Positions 1 through 5,874 of a DNA stretch of 9,507 nt are shown here, piece by piece (position 1 is the stretch's first letter; every line of letters begins with the position of its first letter). The translations under genes and the position numbers were made by a program. Location of the stretch: positions 1 to 9,507 of the forward strand of contig JAKAVU010000102.1 of NCBI GenBank assembly GCA_021817185.1, written 5' to 3'. The notes under the pieces were generated by a model. It made no database searches. It saw nothing but the letters and a program-made list of their open reading frames with translations, and was not told the DNA's origin. This DNA comes from a bacterium (GTDB taxonomy: Bacteria > Chloroflexota > Dormibacteria > UBA8260 > Bog-877).

Positions 1-456
1 CTGGCTCACCAGGTCGAAGCCGCGGCGGTCGGGCTGCTCCCGGCCGAACCCGGAGATCGTGCAGTGGATGCAGCTGGGGTTGATCTCCGTGACCTCGGCC
101 CGGGAGAGGTGGAACTTGTGCATGACATGGTCCGTGAAGTTGTGGACCAGAACGTCGGCGTCGCGCAGCAGGCTGCGGAGCTGTTCCTGGCCGGACGGGC
201 TCCCCAGGTCCAACACGACGGTTCGCTTGTTGCGGTTGGCGGTGTAAAAGTAGGTCGCGGTCCCTTGGTCGAAGGGCGGACCCCATCTCCGGGTCTCGTC
301 CCCCCGTGGGCTCTCAACCTTGACCACCGTGGCCCCTAGGTCGGCCAGCAGCATGGCGCAGTAGGGGCCGGCAAGCACCCGCGAGACGTCCAGCACCCTG
401 ATCCCAGTCAGCGGCCTGCCCCTCGCGCCCGGCTCCAGATCCCACAGAGAGTTCAC
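1..456 (-). CDS. CaiB/BaiF (class III) CoA-transferase, N-terminal part, runs off window
   Basis: Reading the minus strand from a GTG at 456 gives an open frame of 152 codons to the window edge. Residues about 18-55 contain the family N-terminal signature: GIRVLDVSRVLAGPYCAMLL, then ADLGATVVKVESPRGDETRR. These are followed by the typical YFYTANRNKRTVVLDL stretch and a LLRDADVLVHNF segment. Members move CoA between carboxylic acids in the cytoplasm (formyl-, carnitine-, succinyl- or racemase-type reactions). The catalytic Asp lies near residue 170 in the family, beyond this fragment, so the substrate cannot be named. The start is uncertain: no good ribosome binding site precedes GTG 456, and an in-frame TTG lies four codons upstream. 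An ATG at 463-465 is in a different frame and is not the start. Family assignment is firm; the specific reaction is unknown. Confidence 0.9.
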   Translation of the reverse strand, partial: MNSLWDLEPGARGRPLTGIRVLDVSRVLAGPYCAMLLADLGATVVKVESPRGDETRRWGPPFDQGTATYFYTANRNKRTVVLDLGSPSGQEQLRSLLRDADVLVHNFTDHVMHKFHLSRAEVTEINPSCIHCTISGFGREQPDRRGFDLVSQ

Positions 457-889
457 GACGCATCCCAAGGTAACCGCTTGCCGCCATCTGGCCCTGCGGC
501 TGGCCCATCGCCGCCGCCTGCGAGGGTCCCCGGCCTGCGTCCGAGCCGGGCCGCTTGGGCCCGGGTCCCGAAGCGACCGGTGCAGCCAGGCGTGGAGTCG
601 CCAGTTCTGGCGGGGCTGGCCGTGGGGCGCGTTTCTTCCATGTGGGTCAAACCGCGCTCCACCGCGGCGGGATCACCGTGTGCAACACTTCCGTCGGACC
701 TCCTAGCGGCGCGGTTCCGTCGGGACCTCGTCCTTGCCGCCAGGGACGGCCGCTCTTCATCGCATCCAATGGCAACGGCGCAGAGTGCTCGGGTGACGGC
801 GACCGCGGTGCTGACCCGTGAGACCGGAACCGAGCTCAGCCGCGCCGCGTTGCAATTGATGTGAAGCCGGTGCCGGTCGGTCGTTTGCC
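457..889. other. Intergenic region between divergent genes; no supported gene
   Basis: About 430 bases separate the leftward CoA-transferase from the rightward carboxypeptidase, so promoters for both probably lie here. Open frames exist on both strands (for example + strand 478-864), but they are rich in Pro, Arg, Ser and Ala and show no recognisable domain. The one repeat seen is an imperfect direct repeat at 689-702 and 715-729. No tRNA, terminator or convincing -35/-10 pair was found. Confidence 0.5.
689..729. repeat. Imperfect direct repeat, period 26 bp
   Basis: TTCCGTCGGACCTC (689-702) recurs as TTCCGTCGGGACCTC (715-729), differing by one inserted G. The two copies begin 26 bases apart, a little under 2.5 helical turns. 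It lies between two divergently transcribed genes, so a regulator-binding site is possible. Chance is also possible in such GC-rich DNA. Confidence 0.4.
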
Positions 890-2107
890 ATGAGAAGCAG
901 ATCTCCGATCATGAGGCGAGTCAAGCTGACCGTCGCCCTGGTCTTGGCGATCCTGGTGGCGGGGGCGGTGGCTCAATACCTCAGGCCCATCCCCTCGGTT
1001 CGGCTCGTGCGCACGGTCGCAGCCCAACTGCGTGTCCCGGGGTCGGCCCCGACCCTGCCCTGGCCCACGACCGGCGAGGCGGTGGTCGCGGTCGAGGGGG
1101 TGGGAACCGTGGGCAGCCACGGGGGCAATCAGCCCGAGGCGATCGGTTCGGTCGCCAAGGTCATGACGGCCCTGCTGATCCTCAAGGCCCACCCGATTCA
1201 GGCGGGCGGCTCCGGCCCTGAGATCACCGTGACTCCACAGGACGTGGCCACCTATCGCGCCGACAGCGCCGCCGGCGACTCGGTGGTGCCGGTGGCCGCG
1301 GGGGAACAGTTGAGCGAGCTGCAGGCGCTGCAGGCCCTGCTGGTGCCGTCGGGCGACAACATCGCCTCGCTCCTGGCCCAATGGGACGCCGGCTCCGAAT
1401 CGGCTTTCGTGGCCCAGATGAATGCCGAGGCGACCCGGCTCGGGCTGCGCCACACCCACTACGCTGATGCCAGCGGCGTCTCCCCGGCCACGGTGAGCAC
1501 CGCCGCGGACCAGACCCGTCTGGCCGAGGTGGCGATGGCCAACCCCACCTTCGCCAGCATTGTCGCCCTGCCCCAGGTCGACCTGCCGGTGGCGGGACTG
1601 ACCTACAACGTCGACTCCCAGGTCACCCACGACAACTTCATCGGGATCAAGACCGGATGGACTCCAGCCGCGGGCGGGTGCTTCGTGTTCGCAGCTCAGC
1701 GGCCGGTGGACGGGAGGTCGACCACGGTCGTGGGAGCGGTCTTGGGGCAGGGTGGGGTCACCCAGCTCGCCAACGCCATCAACGCCGCGGTCGCCCTGGT
1801 CAACTCCACCTTCTCCACCCTGACCGCCTACACCGTGGTGCCGCGAGATGGGGCGGTGGCTGCCCTCACCCAACCCTGGGCGGCCTCCGTGACGATCCCA
1901 TCACCGCAGTCGCTGTCCGTTGTCGGTTGGCCCGGTCTGGTGCTGCAGACGGAGCTGCGAGCCCACTCGCTCTCCGACCGGGTGGCGTCGGGCCAGGTGG
2001 TCGGCGAGTTCCGCATCTACTCGGGCCAGTTCGCCAGGGCGATCACCCTGAGGGCTCCCACGACGATCTCGGCCCCCTCGATCCGGTGGCGGCTGACCCG
2101 GGTGTGA
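890..2107 (+). CDS. Serine D-alanyl-D-alanine carboxypeptidase (PBP5-like, peptidase S11)
   Basis: This 405-residue protein trims the terminal D-Ala from peptidoglycan stem peptides outside the membrane. Residues 13-29 form a hydrophobic signal or anchor segment after a basic start, so the enzyme is exported. The penicillin-binding motifs are in the right order. The nucleophile motif is SVAK at 87-90 (Ser87, Lys90) in GSVAKVMTALLIL. SGDN is at 154-157 in the place of the usual SxN. KTG is at 254-256 in GIKTGWTPAAGG. Residues about 315-405 have alternating hydrophobics and may form the beta-rich C-terminal domain of the PBP5 group. An ATG at 911 is an alternative start that keeps the signal segment; neither start has a strong ribosome binding site. 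The gene stands alone and converges on the response regulator downstream. The family is sure; the cellular role (DacA, DacB or sporulation-type) is not. Confidence 0.92.
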   Translation: MRSRSPIMRRVKLTVALVLAILVAGAVAQYLRPIPSVRLVRTVAAQLRVPGSAPTLPWPTTGEAVVAVEGVGTVGSHGGNQPEAIGSVAKVMTALLILKAHPIQAGGSGPEITVTPQDVATYRADSAAGDSVVPVAAGEQLSELQALQALLVPSGDNIASLLAQWDAGSESAFVAQMNAEATRLGLRHTHYADASGVSPATVSTAADQTRLAEVAMANPTFASIVALPQVDLPVAGLTYNVDSQVTHDNFIGIKTGWTPAAGGCFVFAAQRPVDGRSTTVVGAVLGQGGVTQLANAINAAVALVNSTFSTLTAYTVVPRDGAVAALTQPWAASVTIPSPQSLSVVGWPGLVLQTELRAHSLSDRVASGQVVGEFRIYSGQFARAITLRAPTTISAPSIRWRLTRV

Positions 2108-2113
2108 CCACCG

Positions 2114-2128
2114 CCCCGGCCGACGGGG
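2114..2128. terminator. Small hairpin between convergent genes, weak terminator candidate
   Basis: CCCCG and CGGGG form a 5-bp stem around a 5-nt loop inside the 33-base gap between the two convergent stop codons. Its position suits a bidirectional terminator. No T-run follows on either strand, so intrinsic termination is doubtful. Confidence 0.2.
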
Positions 2129-2140
2129 AGGACCCGGAGG

Positions 2141-2839
2141 TCAGCCCGCGAAGCGGTACCCGATCCCCGGGACCGAGTGGATGTAGGTGGGGTGCTCGGC
2201 GTTGGGTTCGATCTTGCGCCTGAGCCGGTAGACATGGGCGTCGACGGTGCGGGTCTCGATCTCCACCTCATATCCCCAGACCCGGCGCAGCAGCTCCGAC
2301 CGGCTCATCACCTGACCAGGCTTGCTGGCCAGAAGCGCCAGCAGGTTGAACTCGGTCAGCGTCAGCTGGACCTCCTGGTCGTCGTGGTACACCTGCCGGC
2401 GGCGGAGGTCGATGCTGAGGCCGGGGAACTCGAAGCGCTCCTTGACGGTCTCGGCCGGAATCGTCTCCGCCCGGCGCAGGTGGGCACCGATCCTGGCCAC
2501 CAGTTCGCGAACCTCGAAGGGCTTGACCACATAGTCGTCGGCCCCCAGCTCCAGCCCGACCACCACGTCGATGGTGTCGCTCTTGGCGGTGAGCATGATG
2601 ATGGGGATCTTGTGGCCGTCGGCACGTAGCTTGCGGCACACATCCAGGCCTGACATCCCGGGAAGGTTGATGTCGAGCAGGACCAGGTCGGGGGCGCTCT
2701 GGAGCACCGCCTCCAACCCCTCAGGACCGGTGGTGGCCTCGAGCACGTTGTAGTGCTGCGGTTCGCAGGCGAGCCGGATGATCTCCCTGGTGCTGGCGTC
2801 GTCCTCGACAGTCAGGATGGTCTTGTTGCCCCCGCTCAT
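2141..2839 (-). CDS. OmpR/PhoB-family response regulator (REC + winged helix)
   Basis: This 232-residue DNA-binding regulator is the usual length for the family. The receiver domain (about 7-120) has acidic residues Glu12, Asp13 and Asp14, phospho-acceptor Asp56 in LVLLDINLPGMSG, Thr84 in the switch position and Lys106 in VVKPFE. The C-terminal winged-helix domain (about 135-232) has the transactivation loop region, a recognition helix at 197-210 (RTVDAHVYRLRRKI) and the closing wing HSVPGIGYRF. It starts at an ATG overlapping the stop of the kinase gene (ATGA, 2836-2839). A GGAGG lies 10 bases upstream and a second purine run abuts the start. The overlap implies translational coupling and a kinase-regulator pair. 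Target genes are unknown; the upstream lipoproteins are one possibility. Confidence 0.95.
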   Translation of the reverse strand: MSGGNKTILTVEDDASTREIIRLACEPQHYNVLEATTGPEGLEAVLQSAPDLVLLDINLPGMSGLDVCRKLRADGHKIPIIMLTAKSDTIDVVVGLELGADDYVVKPFEVRELVARIGAHLRRAETIPAETVKERFEFPGLSIDLRRRQVYHDDQEVQLTLTEFNLLALLASKPGQVMSRSELLRRVWGYEVEIETRTVDAHVYRLRRKIEPNAEHPTYIHSVPGIGYRFAG

Positions 2840-4497
2840 GCTCCCTGTGCCTCCAGGTATTCGGTCACCGTGTTCAGAAAGCTCTTCACCTCTATGGGCT
2901 TGGTTATGTAGCCCGAGCAGCCCGCCTCCAACGCCTCGCGCTCGTCACCGAGCATGGCGCGCGCGCTCAGCGCCACGATAGGGGTTCTGGCGGTCCTGGG
3001 ATCGGCCTTGAGCAGGCGAGTCACCGTGAGCCCGTCTATTCCGGGCAGCTGGATGTCCATCAGGATGAGGTCATAAGGGTGGGCCTTGGCCATCTGCAGC
3101 CCCTCCTGCCCGTCGGTGGCGGTGTCCACCTTGAAGCCCTGTCCGCGCAGCACCAGGGTGGACAGCTCCAGGCTGGATGGGTTGTCCTCTATGACCAGGA
3201 TCTTGTTGCGCAGCTGGCCGTCGGGGCGCAGCCCTCGCAGGGGCAGGGTCACCGTGAAGGTGGCGCCCCGGCCCAACTGGCTGTCGACCTTGATCGTGCC
3301 CCCGTGCAGCCCGACCAGTCTCTTCACCAGCGCCAACCCCAGGCCGGTGCCCTCGAACCGCCGGTCAGCCGCGGCCTGCACCTGGAAGAACTCGCTGAAG
3401 ATCTGCTCATGGTGCTCCGGGTCGATGCCGATTCCGCTGTCCTTGACCTGCAGGATCAGCTGCCCGGCCCTGGGCTTGGTCCGGGTCTTGACCACGGCCT
3501 GACCACCTTCGGGGGTGAACTTGATCGCGTTGGCCAGCAGGTTGTAGAGGATCTGCTTGAGCTTGCCCTTGTCGGCGCGGAGGAGCGCGCTCTCGTTGTC
3601 CAGCTCCACCACCAGGTTGATCGAGGCCCGCTCCGCCAGCGGCCGGACCACGGTCAGCACCTCGGAGATGCAGGATCCCACTTGGAACTCCTCGTACTGC
3701 AGCTCCAGCCGGCCCGCCTCTATCTTGCTGAGATCGAGCACGTCGTTGACCAGGTTGAGCAGGTGCCGTCCGCTGGAGTGGATGTTGGCGAGGCACTCCT
3801 GCTCCTGCTGCGGGGTCATCTTGCCGGCCAGGTTGTCCTTCAAGATCTCGCTGAAGCCGAGGATGGAATTGAGTGGGGTGCGCAGCTCGTGGCTCATGTT
3901 GGCCAAGAACTCGCTCTTGAGGCGGCTGTTCTCGCGGATCTGAGCGTTGGCAACCTCCAACTCGTGCTTTTGGAGTGCGATCTCCTGCAGCTGCCGTTGG
4001 GCGGACGCGTGCAGTGAGGCGTTGTCAAGGCTGATGGCCGCCTGGTTGGCGATGACCCGGACCAGGGCTTGCTCAAGATCTGTGAAGGGCTTGACCTGCT
4101 TCCGGCCCAGGGTCAGCGCGCCGACCACTCGGTTGGGCGACTCCAGGGGCATCACCATCACGCTCTTCGGGGTCGTGCCCGAGGCCAACGTCTTGAAACG
4201 CGGGTCGGTGGTGGCATCGCTCACCCGGGCGGCCTTGCGCTCGGCCACCGACCACCCCACGATGCCCTCTCCCAGCCCGAACGAGGCGACGCTGCCCACC
4301 TGTTCGGTGTACGGGTAGGTGACCATCGCCGACAGCCGGGACTCCTCGTCGTCGAGCAGGAACACCGTCTCGGAGTCGCACTCCACCAGTTGGGAGAGCG
4401 CGCGCAACGTGAAGTCGATGTTGACCTTGACGTCGAGGCTGGACGTGAAGAGATTGCCCACCCGCTCCAGCAGGTCGACCATCGCCTTGTCGTCCAT
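2836..4497 (-). CDS. Soluble GAF-domain hybrid histidine kinase with C-terminal receiver
   Basis: From ATG 4497 the protein has 553 residues and no membrane segment, so it acts in the cytoplasm. Residues about 5-160 form a GAF sensor domain. A coiled linker (about 162-195) leads to the dimerisation domain with the H-box MSHELRTPLNSILGF (phospho-His203). The ATPase domain has the N-box LLANAIKFTPEGG (Asn323), G1 DSGIGIDPE (from Asp353), an F-box around IFSEFFQV and G2 GTGLGLALVKRL. The C-terminal receiver (about 430-553) has Glu437, Asp438, phospho-acceptor Asp481, Ser511 and Lys533, and resembles DivK-type single-domain receivers. An upstream in-frame GTG at 4638 would add 47 residues and overlap the previous stop codon by 13 bases. 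That extension is Pro/Arg/Ala-rich without a domain, so I prefer ATG 4497. The signal sensed by GAF is unknown. Confidence 0.93.
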   Translation of the reverse strand: MDDKAMVDLLERVGNLFTSSLDVKVNIDFTLRALSQLVECDSETVFLLDDEESRLSAMVTYPYTEQVGSVASFGLGEGIVGWSVAERKAARVSDATTDPRFKTLASGTTPKSVMVMPLESPNRVVGALTLGRKQVKPFTDLEQALVRVIANQAAISLDNASLHASAQRQLQEIALQKHELEVANAQIRENSRLKSEFLANMSHELRTPLNSILGFSEILKDNLAGKMTPQQEQECLANIHSSGRHLLNLVNDVLDLSKIEAGRLELQYEEFQVGSCISEVLTVVRPLAERASINLVVELDNESALLRADKGKLKQILYNLLANAIKFTPEGGQAVVKTRTKPRAGQLILQVKDSGIGIDPEHHEQIFSEFFQVQAAADRRFEGTGLGLALVKRLVGLHGGTIKVDSQLGRGATFTVTLPLRGLRPDGQLRNKILVIEDNPSSLELSTLVLRGQGFKVDTATDGQEGLQMAKAHPYDLILMDIQLPGIDGLTVTRLLKADPRTARTPIVALSARAMLGDEREALEAGCSGYITKPIEVKSFLNTVTEYLEAQGA

Positions 4498-4506
4498 CGG
4501 CCTGGG

Positions 4507-4512
4507 ATTATA
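4507..4512 (-). promoter_or_regulatory. Consensus -10 box just upstream of the kinase ATG
   Basis: The minus strand reads TATAAT, a perfect match to the sigma-70-type -10 hexamer, rare by chance in DNA this GC-rich. Nine bases separate it from ATG 4497, placing the expected transcription start within a few bases of the start codon. That would give a leaderless or nearly leaderless message. No clear -35 hexamer is visible at 16-18 bases. It would provide kinase-regulator expression independent of the upstream lipoprotein gene. Confidence 0.4.
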
Positions 4513-4625
4513 GGTGTCGCCCGCAACCGGGGACGGGCCTGGCTCCGTGTCCTCGCGCGCGCCGGCGACCGCCGTTTGAGCACGACCTCGTCGCCCGGCC
4601 CGTCGCGACGAGCTCGGGTCCGGGG

Positions 4626-5681
4626 TCAGCAGCTCCACCCTCCGGTGACGATGAACGACCCTCCGGTGCGGTTCATGAAGCGGACCGCCATCAGGCCAGA
4701 GTCGAGTCCCGGGTCGAGGCGGAAGTCGCCTCCGACCGCTGCCCAGATCGCGCTGGGGATCTGTCCCGGGGTGGCCGCGGCGCCATCCCGGATCACTTCA
4801 CCAGTTGCCCAGTTGGTCCCGCCCGGCAGGCTCGCGGTGGTGAAGGCAGGGTAGTACTGCCCCGCTCCCTGGTACTGCTGCAGCCGCATGTCCAGGATGT
4901 AGTGGTGGCCCGCCAGAACTACCACCATGGCCGCGTTGAAGTGGGTCCCCGTCGAGTTCCGGTACACCCCGCAGTTGGGGGCACCGGCCAGCAGGTCCTC
5001 CGCGGGCACCTCGGCCGCTCCCACATGCCCGGCCAGGGCTCCGCTCACGGTCAGGTACTGATAGAAGGTGGTGGCCGACGGAGGCTCCGATGGTCGGTAG
5101 CCGGCGCCAGGCGGCGCGCACGTCCACGCCCCGGAGACGACCTCCGAACCGCCGTCTCGGCTGGCGCCGGCCGGGCCGAAATCGAGACGCACCAACCCAC
5201 TGCGACCGCCCGGGGAGACCGACACCGAACCCGCCACGGCGCTGCCAAACGCGCCGATCCGGACATCCGCCACCGCGGTGGCGAGACCATTGGACGAGGC
5301 CACTCGGTATTGCCCCGGCCCGTTGTACATGGGGAGCTGGATCGTGAGGGTCTCGAGCCTGCCGGGTAGTGAGAGGTCGACGGTCGCCAAATAGCCAAAG
5401 CCCGGATACACCCCGCACGCAAGCGCGTAACCGAGCCGGCTGACCGCGGTCACCCCACCTCTCAGAGAGATCCCCTCAGGAAGGCGCGCGCCGGGCGGGA
5501 GCGCGGCGGTGGCCGTCGGGTCGGCGGCGGCGGGCTGTCCCACCTCGGGCCGGCTGGGGGCCGACTCTCGACGCCGCCGCAGGCTGAGGTGAGCGGGCAC
5601 ACCCCCGCATCCCGTCAGCGCGACCGTGATGGCCGCCCCGGAGACGAGGCCGACGGCGAGCAGACGAAAATGGCGCAGCAT
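4626..5681 (-). CDS. Putative lipoprotein with two tandem Cys-bounded domains, unknown function
   Basis: From ATG 5681 the protein has 351 residues. A basic n-region, a hydrophobic segment and the lipobox LTGC (Cys25) make it a likely Sec-exported, lipid-anchored protein. A Pro/Ala/Arg-rich linker (about 30-65) precedes two similar domains at 89-188 and 237-351. Each begins CGVY, carries an L..Y.G.GQY motif about 30 residues later, and ends GxWxC after a segment of the type GL..(V)RF/DF..GG. In each, the first and last Cys probably form a disulfide. I do not recognise the domain family. A TTG at 5765 would extend the frame by 28 residues but would bury the signal peptide, so it is less likely. 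The 3' end lies 128 bases from the preferred kinase start, suggesting co-transcription and a possible sensory or envelope role. Confidence 0.82.
   Translation of the reverse strand: MLRHFRLLAVGLVSGAAITVALTGCGGVPAHLSLRRRRESAPSRPEVGQPAAADPTATAALPPGARLPEGISLRGGVTAVSRLGYALACGVYPGFGYLATVDLSLPGRLETLTIQLPMYNGPGQYRVASSNGLATAVADVRIGAFGSAVAGSVSVSPGGRSGLVRLDFGPAGASRDGGSEVVSGAWTCAPPGAGYRPSEPPSATTFYQYLTVSGALAGHVGAAEVPAEDLLAGAPNCGVYRNSTGTHFNAAMVVVLAGHHYILDMRLQQYQGAGQYYPAFTTASLPGGTNWATGEVIRDGAAATPGQIPSAIWAAVGGDFRLDPGLDSGLMAVRFMNRTGGSFIVTGGWSC
4629..4973 (-). repeat. Second copy of the Cys-bounded domain (lipoprotein residues 237-351)
   Basis: This copy encodes CGVY near its start, QYQGAGQYYPAF in the middle, and ends FIVTGGWSC exactly at the protein C-terminus. 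It aligns by eye with the first copy at 5118-5417. The similarity is at protein level only; the DNA copies have diverged. Confidence 0.6.
5118..5417 (-). repeat. First copy of the Cys-bounded domain (lipoprotein residues 89-188)
   Basis: This copy encodes CGVY, then MYNGPGQYRVAS, SGLVRLDFGPAG and VSGAWTC. Spacing between the flanking cysteines is 99 residues, against 114 in the second copy. Confidence 0.6.
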
Positions 5682-5742
5682 CAGTGCTGGGCCGCGTCGC
5701 CCGGAGGGGGACGTAGGGGGATTGGGGGCATGGCCTACCTGC

Positions 5743-5772
5743 AAGGTACGCTTCTTCGGCCTCAACTTTCAA
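5743..5772 (-). promoter_or_regulatory. Candidate promoter upstream of the two-domain lipoprotein
   Basis: The minus strand has TTGAAA (5767-5772), an 18-base spacer and TACCTT (5743-5748). Both hexamers are near-consensus for a housekeeping sigma factor. It lies in the 193-base gap after the propeller lipoprotein gene, about 60 bases before ATG 5681. If active, it would start the lipoprotein-kinase-regulator unit. The match is moderate and not proof. Confidence 0.3.
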
Positions 5773-5874
5773 GTGGGTGAACCGGGCCTGGGCCGAGGCG
5801 GCCATCGGCCCGCGCGGGCTCCGAGGTCGTCCTCACCGTCAACTGGGGCTTGCGGCGACGGCGCCTCCAGGAGC

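Noticed and set aside
478..864. 128-codon + strand open frame between the CoA-transferase and carboxypeptidase
   Set aside because: Composition is Pro/Arg/Ser/Ala-rich with no domain or ribosome binding site; long open frames are common by chance at this GC content.
836..1873. 345-codon minus-strand open frame
   Set aside because: It is antisense to the carboxypeptidase, which has all its catalytic motifs, and its translation is a Gly/Arg/His-rich shadow.
3079..4017. 312-codon + strand open frame
   Set aside because: It lies antisense to the histidine kinase and is Leu/Gln/Val-rich without a recognisable domain.
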